Of a stretch of 64,000 nt of DNA, positions 8,310-17,156 are shown one piece after another. The stretch is from NCBI GenBank assembly GCA_025210475.1, contig JAOARW010000003.1:62001-126000 (forward strand). Reading direction: 5' to 3'. Source of the stretch: Carboxylicivirga sp. GTDB lineage: Bacteria; Bacteroidota; Bacteroidia; Bacteroidales; Marinilabiliaceae. Position 1 is the first letter of the stretch, and each line of letters begins with the position of its first letter. Position numbers and translations under genes: made by a program. The notes beneath the pieces are model-generated. The model saw nothing but the letters and a program-made list of their open reading frames with translations, was not told where the DNA came from and did no database searches.

Positions 8310-10790
8310 ATGAAGAATAGAATTCTTAATGCTCTATTTTTAGTGTGCCTATTTATTTCGGCAAGTATTTATGCTCAAACACCTCCACCAGAACCTCAGT
8401 GCAGTGTTAAGGGAGTTATCACCTCCGAGGGAGCACCATTGCCATTTGCAACCGTAACCATTAACAATACCACTCTTGGAACAGCCTCCGGTCTGGACGG
8501 TGAATTTGAATTTGGTCATATTCCCGAAGGAGAGTTTGTTGTTAAGGCTCAGGCCATGGGATATAAACCAATTGAAAAAACAATAACTTTTAAGAAGGGC
8601 AGTCCCATTAATATAAACTTTGAATTGGAAGAAGATGTACTGGGACTGGAACAGGTAGTTGTTACAGCTGATCGAAATGAGCAGAAAAGAACAACAGCTT
8701 CGGTAATTGTAAATACATTGACACCTAAGTTGCTTGAAAATACGCAGTCTGTATCGGTTGCCGAAGGACTTAATTACGTTCCTGGATTGCGACTGGAGAA
8801 CAACTGCCAAAACTGTGGATTCACACAAGTGCGAATGAATGGTATGGACGGTGCACACTCGCAGATATTGATTAACAATCGGGCCATCTTTAGTAATTTA
8901 GCCGGTGTATACGGTTTGGAGCTTTTGCCTGCCAGTATGATCGAACGCATTGAGGTTGTTCGTGGCGGTGGCTCGGCACTGTATGGAAGTAATGCGGTTG
9001 CCGGAACCATAAACCTGATTACCCGCGACCCGATGAATAATTCTTTTGATATTACTTCGCAATACAGTGCGATTGGCGCCGGAACCGATGGTGATGTGGC
9101 GAATGATTATTCATTAAACATGAACTCGACTCTGGTAAGTGATGATAAGAAAACCGGTTTGGCCTTGTTTGGCTTTTATCGTGATAAAGATCCTTTTGAT
9201 GCCAATGGTGATGAGTATTCGGAATCATCGAAGATTGAAAACCTGACTTTTGGTGGTCGTTTGTATCATCGAATCGATTACCGGAATAAGATTACACTGG
9301 ATTTCATTCGGGTAAATGAAGAGCGCAGGGGAGGTAATAAGTTCGACTACCTTAACCACGAAGCTGATGTTTCGGAAGCTGTGGATCATAAAATCACAAC
9401 AACAGCCTTAACTTACGAGCGCTTTATTGGTGCAGGAAGCATGTTATCTGTGTATGGATCGGCTCAAAATGTGGACCGCGCTTCGTATTATGGCGCTAAT
9501 CAAAGTTTATCTGACTATGGACAAACCGATGGGTTAACCTATAATTTAGGTACTCAGTTTAAATCTGATTTTGGTAAAAACAGCCTGGTAACCGGTATTG
9601 AATTAGTACATGACGATATGCTGGATAAAAAATTAGGCTATCCTGATTATAGCCAACCAATTTACGAAGACGATGGTACTACGATCAAAGAATTTGTACA
9701 TACCGATAATACTACGATTACCGATCAGAACAAGAGTGTTTATGGGGTATTTGCACAATACGACCGTCGATTTGGATCGGTGAAAGCTTCTTTGGGTGCC
9801 CGTTTCGATCGCTATGAAATAACAGATTTGGATCATAAAGAAGGTAATAACTCGGGAAATGTATTTTCACCACGTGTTAACGTTCTTTGGGACATTGCTC
9901 CAGCTTTGCAGTGGCGTGTGAGTTATTCGCAGGGATATCGTGCACCACAGGTGTTTGACGAAGACTTGCACATCGAAACTTCTGGATCAAGAAAGGTAAT
10001 ACATAAGAATGCCGCGGATCTTAAGCAGGAAACCAGTCACTCCTACATGAGTTCATTTGATTACAACCGTAAGTTAGGTTTGTGGAATGTAGGTCTGTTG
10101 GTTGAAGGATTCTATACCAACCTGGACGATGCATTCTCGCAGACACCCGAATTTGATGAAGCGACAGGTGTTACGACCTATGTTAGAAATAATGCCGAGA
10201 ACGGCGCTAAAGTTCAAGGTGTTAACTTTGAATTAACTGCTTCTCCGGGGCGTAAATTATATTTACGAGCTGGTTATACCGCTCAGTCAAGCGAATTTGG
10301 TGATGCTGTTGAATTAGGTGAAAAAGCATTCTTGCGTACACCTGATGATTATGGATTCTTCTCGGTGGATTATGGTGTATCTGACAAGTTGACGCTGATT
10401 GCCAGCGGTACCTACACTGGTAAAATGAAGATTGCATATTATGGCTCAGAATTTAATATGGGAGAATGGGTATTAATAACAAATGAAGATGGTGAGATTG
10501 TGAAATCAGAAAAATATTCTGGTCAGGATATTACACTTGAAGATGGACAAACAGCCGGTGCAATGCGCACAACACCAACCTTCTTCGATTTAGGCTTAAA
10601 AGCTGAATACGATTTAAAAGTAGCTGGCTTGCCATTTAAAGCTTTTGCTGGTGTTAAAAACATCTTTAATTCTTATCAGGATGACTTTGATTCTGGTGCT
10701 GATCGTGATCCGGCCTATATTTACGGACCAACCAACCCACGCACCATTTATTGTGGTATTAAACTAAGTAATGTATTCGGTGCTCATTAA
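8310..10790 (+). CDS. TonB-dependent receptor with CxxC-containing plug (probable metal or metal-chelate uptake)
   Basis: An 826-residue outer-membrane receptor. It has a signal peptide ending SIYAQ, a CarboxypepD_reg-like domain (about 30-110), a TonB box-like EQVVVTADR (114-122), and a plug domain (about 125-235) with RIEVVRGGGSALYGSNAVAG and INLITRDP. A 22-strand-type barrel follows, ending SNVFGAH. The plug carries Cys166 and Cys169 in NNCQNCGFTQVRMNG, a CxxC pair that could bind metal. Together with the His-rich protein just upstream, this suggests a metal ion or metal chelate as ligand. BtuB/FhuA-like siderophore or corrinoid uptake is the main alternative. It is followed by a strong terminator. 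Confidence 0.85.
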   Translation: MKNRILNALFLVCLFISASIYAQTPPPEPQCSVKGVITSEGAPLPFATVTINNTTLGTASGLDGEFEFGHIPEGEFVVKAQAMGYKPIEKTITFKKGSPININFELEEDVLGLEQVVVTADRNEQKRTTASVIVNTLTPKLLENTQSVSVAEGLNYVPGLRLENNCQNCGFTQVRMNGMDGAHSQILINNRAIFSNLAGVYGLELLPASMIERIEVVRGGGSALYGSNAVAGTINLITRDPMNNSFDITSQYSAIGAGTDGDVANDYSLNMNSTLVSDDKKTGLALFGFYRDKDPFDANGDEYSESSKIENLTFGGRLYHRIDYRNKITLDFIRVNEERRGGNKFDYLNHEADVSEAVDHKITTTALTYERFIGAGSMLSVYGSAQNVDRASYYGANQSLSDYGQTDGLTYNLGTQFKSDFGKNSLVTGIELVHDDMLDKKLGYPDYSQPIYEDDGTTIKEFVHTDNTTITDQNKSVYGVFAQYDRRFGSVKASLGARFDRYEITDLDHKEGNNSGNVFSPRVNVLWDIAPALQWRVSYSQGYRAPQVFDEDLHIETSGSRKVIHKNAADLKQETSHSYMSSFDYNRKLGLWNVGLLVEGFYTNLDDAFSQTPEFDEATGVTTYVRNNAENGAKVQGVNFELTASPGRKLYLRAGYTAQSSEFGDAVELGEKAFLRTPDDYGFFSVDYGVSDKLTLIASGTYTGKMKIAYYGSEFNMGEWVLITNEDGEIVKSEKYSGQDITLEDGQTAGAMRTTPTFFDLGLKAEYDLKVAGLPFKAFAGVKNIFNSYQDDFDSGADRDPAYIYGPTNPRTIYCGIKLSNVFGAH

Positions 10791-10815
10791 TCGGGTAGAT
10801 TAAAAATTATAAATG

Positions 10816-10855
10816 GAAGATGATATCTATTATGGGTATCATCTTCTTTGTTTTT
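10816..10855 (+). terminator. Rho-independent terminator after the TonB receptor
   Basis: Perfect 10-bp arms GAAGATGATA/TATCATCTTC are followed by TTTGTTTTT, 25 bp after the receptor stop. Confidence 0.8.
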
Positions 10856-10858
10856 GTG

Positions 10859-11426
10859 CAACCAGTTCCATTAATAAATTCCGACCAAGGGCAGAGTTGC
10901 ATGCAAGCTTCCTTGAACCTACTTCCAACAAGGTGGAAACCATAAACCAGTTCTGTTTATAGGTTTCGACCAAGGGCAGAATTACAAGCAAGCACCTTTG
11001 ATCCGACTTCCAACGAGGTGGAAACCGCAAATCAGTTCTATTTATAGGTTCCGACTGAAGACGGAGTTATAAGCAAGCTCCATTGATCCTACTTCCAACG
11101 AGGTGGAAACCATAAACCAGTTCTATTTATAGATTTCGACCGAAGACGGAGTTACAAGCAAGCTCCTTTGACCATACTTCCAACACGGTGGAAACCATAA
11201 ACCAGTTCTGTTTACAAGTTTCGACCCAGGGCAGAATTGCAAGCAAGCACAGTTGACCATGCTTTCAACAAGGTGGAAACCACAAATTAGTTCTGTTTAT
11301 AGATTCCGACCAAGGGCAGAGTTACAAGCAAGCACAGTTGACCATACTTCCAACAAGGTGGAAACCACAAATCAGTTCTGTTTATAGATTCCGACCAAGG
11401 GCAGAATTGCAAGCAAGCTCCTTTGG
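10859..11426. repeat. Tandem array, 85-bp unit, about 6.7 copies
   Basis: The anchor GGTGGAAACC recurs at 10932, 11017, 11102, 11187, 11272 and 11357, exactly 85 bp apart each time, with partial units on both sides. Copies differ at scattered positions but keep their length. Each unit holds TTCCA-N6-TGGAA, which can form a short hairpin. The two halves of the unit resemble each other weakly (TTTCGACCAAGGGCAGA against TTCCAACAAGGTGGAAA), suggesting an ancient 42/43-bp dimer. Because 85 is not a multiple of three, the frame changes every copy and the array is not coding. The remaining 11427-11672 holds no gene that I can support. Confidence 0.9.
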
Positions 11427-11672
11427 CCTCCCAAGAGAACTCCGCGACTCCGCGACTCTGTGTTGCTTTACCCATAAGTATAAGAACAAAACGAGCTACA
11501 CAATAGATAACAGCCAGTTGCTTTATCGTTGATAGAAAGAACTAATTATCGATTCCTTGCCTCTCTATATGCAGAGCTGCTCAACCACGCTAATAATATT
11601 ATACAAATGATTTCTGCCCATTCTTATAATATTCTTGTTTAAGTATATTATCTTAGTGCGGATTTTTAAAAT

Positions 11673-12113
11673 ATGATTCAAAAGCAGAAAATAGAAGCGC
11701 AGTATTTAAAGCTCATCGGGGTAACACTTCTGATGACGGCTGCCTGTGTTTCAGATTCAGGAAACAAAAAATCCCTGTTTTTTGCTGATGATCATGTTCG
11801 TGAAATAATCCTGGAACAATTTCAATTCCTGTCAACGGCTCAATATCATGAGGTGCTTGATTGGGAAAATGCGATTAACGAAGCTGGCGGACTGCCACAA
11901 CAGGAGCATGAATTGGAGGATGTTCACAGTTATACTGTAGTTACATCTAATCAGTCTTTACCTGCATTCGAAGCTCCAGCTACGGTTGGCAAGGGCTTGC
12001 CGGTTAATGTATTTGATGATGGTCTGAAACTACTTCTTGGACCCGATCAGATTACTTTCTTCACCGAGCGCAACAAGCACTCGCATGTAACTCGCGCCGG
12101 CCCCTTGGCCTAA
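11673..12113 (+). CDS. Small putative lipoprotein, family unknown
   Basis: A 146-residue hypothetical protein. The N-terminus has a hydrophobic stretch ending MTAAC (Cys25), a plausible though imperfect lipobox. A Gln/Glu-rich middle (DVHSYTVVTSNQSLPAF) and a hydrophobic FDDGLKLLLGPDQITFF segment follow. The C-terminus, NKHSHVTRAGPLA, has a His pair and an R-A-G-P-x tail that recalls the RAPPVA tail of the small protein at 7838. It lies between the 85-bp array and a palindromic element, with no evident operon partner. No function can be assigned. It could be a decayed remnant, but the reading frame is intact. Confidence 0.5.
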   Translation: MIQKQKIEAQYLKLIGVTLLMTAACVSDSGNKKSLFFADDHVREIILEQFQFLSTAQYHEVLDWENAINEAGGLPQQEHELEDVHSYTVVTSNQSLPAFEAPATVGKGLPVNVFDDGLKLLLGPDQITFFTERNKHSHVTRAGPLA

Positions 12114-12129
12114 TTTCTAATGGTCATAT

Positions 12130-12214
12130 GCTACCGCGCGAATCCTTTCGCGTGGGAAGATAGCCACACGAAGGGATTCGTGCGGCAGCCTAAGGAAAAG
12201 ATTCGCACGGTAGC
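12130..12214. repeat. REP-like imperfect palindrome with an extra half-site
   Basis: The 26-base arms at 12130-12155 and 12164-12189 are inverted with four mismatches, all compatible with G-U pairing, around an 8-base loop. A further half-copy (ATTCGCACGGTAGC) follows at 12201-12214. It lies just upstream of secA and is G+C-richer than its surroundings. It resembles REP/BIME-type elements and could act as a terminator for the preceding lipoprotein gene. Confidence 0.7.
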
Positions 12215-12272
12215 TTAATCTAACAGTCTAATAGTCTGTTTTAATATCTAAAAATCTTATAATTATAATAAT

Positions 12273-15200
12273 ATGGCACTTACGGGTTTGATTTCCAAAC
12301 TATTTGGAAACAAGTACGACAGAGATATGAAAGAGGTGGAACCTTTTGTAAAGAAAATCAAAGAGGCTTATCCACAAATTGAGAAACTATCGCACGATGA
12401 ATTACGTGCAAAATCAGCTGAATTGCGCGATCGTATTCAAGGCGCAGTAAAAGCTGAACAGGACAAGATTACAGAACTAAAAGCCAAAACGGAGTCTAAC
12501 GACGTTTCGGTTGGCGAAAAGGAAAAAATATACAAAGAAGTTGATAAGCTTGAGAAAGATATCACCGAGAAGCTGGAAAAAGCTTTGACTGATGCTTTAC
12601 CTGAAGCTTTCTCCATTGTAAAGGATACAGCCCGTCGTTTGGCTCAAAACGAATCCATTAAAGTTGAAGCCACGCAATTCGACCGCGATTTATCGGCTAC
12701 TAAAGATTTTGTTGAGATAGAAGGTGATAAAGCCGTTTACTTCAACTCTTGGATGGCCGGTGGTAACGAAATCACCTGGGACATGATTCATTACGATGTA
12801 CAGCTGATTGGTGGTGTTGTACTTCACAGCGGTAAAATTGCCGAGATGGCAACCGGTGAAGGTAAAACATTGGTGGCGACCTTACCTGTATTCCTGAATG
12901 CCTTGGCAGGCCGTGGTGTTCACGTGGTAACGGTGAATGATTACCTGGCTAAGCGTGACTCGGAATGGATGGGACCTTTGTACCAATTCCACGGTTTATC
13001 AGTCGACTGTATTGATAAGCACCGTCCGAATTCACCGGAGCGTCGTGCAGCCTACAAGGCCGACATTACCTTTGGTACCAACAACGAATTTGGTTTCGAT
13101 TACCTGCGCGATAACATGGCTATTTCACCTGATGATTTGGTGCAGCGTCCACATAACTATGCCATCGTCGATGAGGTTGACTCGGTATTGATTGATGATG
13201 CCCGTACTCCTTTAATCATTTCTGGTCCGGTACCAAAAGGCGACGATCAGTTATTCGGCGATTTAAAGCCAAAAATCGAGAAGATTGTTGAGGTACAGAA
13301 AAAGTTGGTGACCGGCATTTTGGCCGAAGCCAAGCAAAAGCTTAAGTCATCCGATAAAAAAGTACAGGAAGAAGGTTCTTTATTGTTATTGCGTGCTTTT
13401 AAAGGTTTGCCAAAGAACAAAGCCATTATTAAGTTTTTGAGTGAGGTGGGTGTAAAAGCCAGCATGTTAAAGACTGAAAACTTCTACATGCAGGAGAACA
13501 GCAAAAACATGCACATCGTTACTGATCCTTTGTATTTTGTGATCGATGAGAAAAATAACTCCATCGAATTAACTGATAAAGGTCTGGACTTAATCACCGG
13601 TTCGGCCGAAGATCCTGAGTTCTTCGTACTGCCTGATGTAGGTTCTGATATTGCAGCTCTTGAAAAAGAGAAAATGTCTGAAGAGGATCGCACCAAGAAG
13701 AAGGATGAGATTCTTCAGAATTTCTCCATTAAATCAGAGCGTGTTCACACCATCAACCAGTTGTTAAAAGCTTATACTTTATTCGAGAAAGATGTGGAGT
13801 ATGTGGTGATGGACAACAAGGTGAAGATTGTGGATGAGCAGACGGGTCGTATCATGGAAGGACGCCGATACTCAGACGGATTGCACCAGGCCATTGAAGC
13901 CAAAGAACGTGTTACCGTTGAGGCGGCTACACAGACCTACGCAACCATTACTTTGCAGAACTATTTCCGTATGTACAACAAACTGTCGGGTATGACGGGT
14001 ACGGCGGAAACGGAAGCAGGCGAGCTTTGGGATATCTACGAATTGGATGTGGTGGTGATTCCTACCAACCGTCCTATTCAGCGTAACGATATGGAAGACA
14101 TCGTTTACAAAACCAAGCGCGAGAAATACAATGCCGTAAGTGCAGAGATTATTCGTTTGGTAGAAGCAGGTCGTCCGGTATTGGTGGGTACAACCTCGGT
14201 TGAAGTTTCGGAGTTGTTAAGCCGTACCTTAAAAATGCGCGGTATCAAGCACAATGTACTGAACGCGAAATTGCACCAGCGAGAGGCCGAGATTGTGGCC
14301 GATGCGGGTACTGCAGGAGTGGTAACCATTGCAACCAACATGGCCGGTCGTGGTACCGATATTAAGTTGTCGAAAGAGGTGAAAGAAGCTGGTGGTTTGG
14401 CCATTATTGGTACCGAGCGTCACGAATCGCGTCGTGTCGACCGTCAGTTACGTGGTCGTGCCGGTCGTCAGGGAGACCCGGGTTCTTCTCAGTTCTTTGT
14501 ATCGTTGGAAGATGATTTGATGCGTTTGTTTGGTTCTGATCGTATCGTTAAATATATGGACCGCCTTGGTTTGGAAGATGGAGAGATGATTCAGCACAGT
14601 ATGATCACCAAGTCCATTGAGCGTGCCCAGAAGAAGGTGGAAGAAAACAACTTTGGTATTCGTAAGCGCTTGCTGGAGTACGATGATGTAATGAACTCGC
14701 AGCGTGAGGTGATTTATACCAAGCGTCGTCATGCCTTGTATGGTGAGCGTATCCAGGTGGATATTTCCAACATGATGGCCGATACTTGTACCGATATTGT
14801 TGAGGAATACCAAAATGCCGGCGATTTCGAAGGCTTTAAGTTGGAGTTGATCCGCGTATTCTCGGCACAGTCGCCATTTGAAGAGGAAGAATTCCTGAAA
14901 GGACGTGCTGATGAGTTATCCACACAGTTATTTGAAAAAATGTGGGATGCTTATAAGCGCAAAGGCGAGATTATTGCTCAGCAGGCTAATCCGGTTATTA
15001 AAGATGTTTACGAGACCAAGGCAGAAATGTATAAGAACATTGTGGTGCCGATCAGTGATGGTCAGAAAGTATATCAGATTACCACGAACCTGAAAAAGGC
15101 TTACGAAACTGAGTCAAAAGAGTTGGTTCGTTCATTCCAAAAAGCTTCGATGTTAGTAACCATCGATGATGCCTGGAAAGAGCACTTACGTGAATTGGAT

Positions 15201-15572
15201 GACTTGCGTCAGGCGGTTCAGAATGCCACGTATGAGCAAAAAGATCCTTTATTGATTTATAAGTTTGAGTCATTCAACTTGTTTAAGGCAATGGTAGGTA
15301 GCAACAATAAAGATGTTGTTTCCCTGTTGTCGAAAGGTCATATTCCAATCCAGAATGCCGATGGTGTTCAGGAAGCTCAGGAGCGCAAGCGTCAGGATTA
15401 TAGTAAGATGCAAACGCGTAAGGATGAGTTCTCTCGTGGCAATGGTTCATCGGAAGGTGGACAGAAAAAGCCAGAAAGAGTAGAGCCTGTTCGCGTTGAG
15501 AAAAAGGTGGGCCGTAACGAGCCTTGTCCTTGCGGTAGTGGCAAGAAGTATAAGCAATGTCATGGAAAATAA
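12273..15572 (+). CDS. secA: Protein translocase ATPase SecA
   Basis: A 1099-residue motor of the Sec pathway, driving preproteins through SecYEG. The nucleotide-binding domain has Walker A ATGEGKT (193-199), [14 protein letters not shown], and the DEVD box in [17 protein letters not shown]. The second half has the translocation DEAD motor features ([33 protein letters not shown]). The extreme C-terminus is the SEC-C zinc/SecB-binding tail, [17 protein letters not shown]. It is longer than the roughly 900-residue E. coli protein because of lysine/glutamate-rich insertions near 75-100 and 340-400, as is usual in Bacteroidota. It is followed by lgt after a 67-bp spacer, possibly in one transcript. 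Confidence 0.98.
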   Translation: MALTGLISKLFGNKYDRDMKEVEPFVKKIKEAYPQIEKLSHDELRAKSAELRDRIQGAVKAEQDKITELKAKTESNDVSVGEKEKIYKEVDKLEKDITEKLEKALTDALPEAFSIVKDTARRLAQNESIKVEATQFDRDLSATKDFVEIEGDKAVYFNSWMAGGNEITWDMIHYDVQLIGGVVLHSGKIAEMATGEGKTLVATLPVFLNALAGRGVHVVTVNDYLAKRDSEWMGPLYQFHGLSVDCIDKHRPNSPERRAAYKADITFGTNNEFGFDYLRDNMAISPDDLVQRPHNYAIVDEVDSVLIDDARTPLIISGPVPKGDDQLFGDLKPKIEKIVEVQKKLVTGILAEAKQKLKSSDKKVQEEGSLLLLRAFKGLPKNKAIIKFLSEVGVKASMLKTENFYMQENSKNMHIVTDPLYFVIDEKNNSIELTDKGLDLITGSAEDPEFFVLPDVGSDIAALEKEKMSEEDRTKKKDEILQNFSIKSERVHTINQLLKAYTLFEKDVEYVVMDNKVKIVDEQTGRIMEGRRYSDGLHQAIEAKERVTVEAATQTYATITLQNYFRMYNKLSGMTGTAETEAGELWDIYELDVVVIPTNRPIQRNDMEDIVYKTKREKYNAVSAEIIRLVEAGRPVLVGTTSVEVSELLSRTLKMRGIKHNVLNAKLHQREAEIVADAGTAGVVTIATNMAGRGTDIKLSKEVKEAGGLAIIGTERHESRRVDRQLRGRAGRQGDPGSSQFFVSLEDDLMRLFGSDRIVKYMDRLGLEDGEMIQHSMITKSIERAQKKVEENNFGIRKRLLEYDDVMNSQREVIYTKRRHALYGERIQVDISNMMADTCTDIVEEYQNAGDFEGFKLELIRVFSAQSPFEEEEFLKGRADELSTQLFEKMWDAYKRKGEIIAQQANPVIKDVYETKAEMYKNIVVPISDGQKVYQITTNLKKAYETESKELVRSFQKASMLVTIDDAWKEHLRELDDLRQAVQNATYEQKDPLLIYKFESFNLFKAMVGSNNKDVVSLLSKGHIPIQNADGVQEAQERKRQDYSKMQTRKDEFSRGNGSSEGGQKKPERVEPVRVEKKVGRNEPCPCGSGKKYKQCHGK

Positions 15573-15599
15573 AACATAGTACCCGGTGCATGGTGCCTC

Positions 15600-15627
15600 G
15601 TGCACTGCGCACTGTGCACTGTGCACT
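15600..15627. repeat. Heptamer tandem repeat GTGCACT x4
   Basis: Four consecutive heptamers (GTGCACT, GCGCACT, GTGCACT, GTGCACT) fill much of the secA-lgt spacer, preceded by a degenerate GGTGCATGGTGCC. GTGCAC is itself palindromic. Confidence 0.85.
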
Positions 15628-15639
15628 AATAAAAGAAAT

Positions 15640-16425
15640 ATGATACTCAATTCAATCAATTGGAATGTTGATCCGGAGATTTTTAATGTAGGCCCCATAC
15701 ATGTGCGCTACTATGGTTTGTTGTTCGCCTTGGGCTTTATGTTGGGTTATTACATAATCGAGAAAATGTTTAAGTCGGAAGACATTCAGCAAGAGTGGCT
15801 CGATAAGTTATTTATGTACGTTGTGATAGCAACTGTGGTAGGAGCACGCTTAGGGCATGTCTTTTTCTATGGTTGGGATTATTACGCGCAAAATCCGGGC
15901 GATATAATTAAGATTTGGGAAGGAGGATTGGCCAGTCACGGCGGTGCCATCGGAATTCTGATCGCCCTCTATTATTATTCTAAGAAAGTAACACGTAAGA
16001 GCATGATCTGGACACTGGACCGTTTGGTGGTGCCGGTTGCTCTCACGGCTGTTTTTATTCGCCTGGGTAACCTGATGAACTCAGAGATATATGGCCATGC
16101 AACTGATTTGCCCTGGGGATTTGTGTTTGAACGTCGAGGAGAGACGGTAGCTAAACACCCAACCCAGTTATATGAGGCACTGTGTTATTTGGTAACATTT
16201 ATCGTTGTATTCTTTACCTATTGGAAAACAAAGGCTAAAGAGAAACAAGGATTGATTTTCGGTATCTTCCTGATTGGGATCTTTGGTTCGCGTTTCTTTA
16301 TCGAATATGTAAAAGAAGTACAGGAGTCCTGGGAGCAAGACATGACCCTTAATATGGGACAATGGTTAAGCATTCCTTTTATTATTGGTGGAATCTACTA
16401 CATTTATAAAGCACTGAAGAAATAG
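15640..16425 (+). CDS. lgt: Prolipoprotein diacylglyceryl transferase Lgt
   Basis: A 261-residue inner-membrane enzyme that moves diacylglycerol from phosphatidylglycerol to the lipobox Cys of prolipoproteins, the first step of lipoprotein maturation. It has about seven membrane segments. Family motifs are HVRYYGLLFALGF near the N-terminus, GLASHGGAIG with the essential His, and the Lgt signature RLGNLMNSEIYG, followed by KHPTQLYEA. The start at 15640 (MILNSINW) is preferred to an in-frame ATG at 15586, which would read through the heptamer repeat. Several lipoproteins in this window (1950, 29348, 32472) would be its substrates. Confidence 0.96.
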   Translation: MILNSINWNVDPEIFNVGPIHVRYYGLLFALGFMLGYYIIEKMFKSEDIQQEWLDKLFMYVVIATVVGARLGHVFFYGWDYYAQNPGDIIKIWEGGLASHGGAIGILIALYYYSKKVTRKSMIWTLDRLVVPVALTAVFIRLGNLMNSEIYGHATDLPWGFVFERRGETVAKHPTQLYEALCYLVTFIVVFFTYWKTKAKEKQGLIFGIFLIGIFGSRFFIEYVKEVQESWEQDMTLNMGQWLSIPFIIGGIYYIYKALKK

Positions 16426-16449
16426 GATTGATTAGCAATCGATATAAGG

Positions 16450-16481
16450 ACCGGAATCATTAAGTTGGTTCTGGTTTTTTT
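16450..16481 (+). terminator. Rho-independent terminator after lgt
   Basis: Arms ACCGGAATCA/TGGTTCTGGT (10 bp with two G-U pairs) enclose the loop TTAAGT and are followed by a T7 run. Confidence 0.75.
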
Positions 16482-16533
16482 ATGCGAAATCACTAAAAGT
16501 ATACGATAGTCGTTCAAATATAATAAAAACGTA

Positions 16534-16542
16534 TATATTTGC
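16534..16542 (+). promoter_or_regulatory. Candidate -7 promoter element of the tetR/ABC operon
   Basis: TATATTTGC matches TAnnTTTGC and lies 21 bp before the regulator start. Its upstream TTTG element is weak. Nearby GTATACGATAG and ACGTATATA could be half-sites for autoregulation; this is speculative. Confidence 0.45.
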
Positions 16543-16563
16543 TCCGAAAGTAACGTTTAGAGG

Positions 16564-17151
16564 ATGAAAGATTATTCAAAGAATAAAAAGTACCAGGCAG
16601 TTTTCAAAAAAGGTAAAGAACTGTTCTGGAAGTATGGAATGAAACGTGTTAGTATTGAGGAGATTTGTAATGAGTCTTCGGTGAGTAAAATGACATTTTA
16701 TAAGTTTTTCCCCAATAAAGTGGAATTGGCTAAAAGTATTATTCGGGAAATGATGGAGGAATTATTGGATGAATTTTCTCTTTGTATGCTATCGGATGTG
16801 AGTGTAGAAGAAAAAATCAAGAAGGCGATTTTTATGGAGGTGAAAATTTCCAAAGATGTTAGTATCGAATTTGTTAATGATATATATGGTAATAATGAGA
16901 CAGAGATTATTAATCTGCTTCAACATTATAAAGATCAGGGTAAAACAATGATTTATTCCATTTTGGTTCAGGCTCAGGAGGAGGGAATAATCAGAAAGGA
17001 TGTGAAAATCGATTTTATCATGTATCAGTTTGATAAGTTATTCGAAAATTTAAATAACGATAATCTTTTAAGCCAATACAGTTCCTTTCAGGAGTTTTCA
17101 CTGGAGAATATCAACTTCATGTTATACGGATTAATGCCTAAGAAAAGATAA
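16564..17151 (+). CDS. TetR/AcrR-family regulator, first gene of the ABC/LolA-like operon
   Basis: A 195-residue cytoplasmic regulator. The N-terminal helix-turn-helix is typical (FWKYGMKRVSIEEICNESSVSKMTFYKFFPNKVEL). The rest is a helical ligand-binding/dimerisation domain with no recognised ligand. It ends 5 bp before the outer-membrane barrel gene and is transcribed with it, so it probably controls the whole unit through 23814 by repression or autoregulation. The divergent C-terminal domain is normal for the family, whose ligands cannot be predicted from sequence. Confidence 0.88.
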   Translation: MKDYSKNKKYQAVFKKGKELFWKYGMKRVSIEEICNESSVSKMTFYKFFPNKVELAKSIIREMMEELLDEFSLCMLSDVSVEEKIKKAIFMEVKISKDVSIEFVNDIYGNNETEIINLLQHYKDQGKTMIYSILVQAQEEGIIRKDVKIDFIMYQFDKLFENLNNDNLLSQYSSFQEFSLENINFMLYGLMPKKR

Positions 17152-17156
17152 GTATT

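Noticed and set aside
10839-11532. Short open frames on both strands in the 85-bp array
   Set aside because: The unit length is not a multiple of three, so the frame rotates at every copy; none has a domain or ribosome-binding context.
14105-15612. Several long antisense frames across the secA 3' half and the secA-lgt junction
   Set aside because: They are complements of strongly coding sequence with no independent motifs or start signals.
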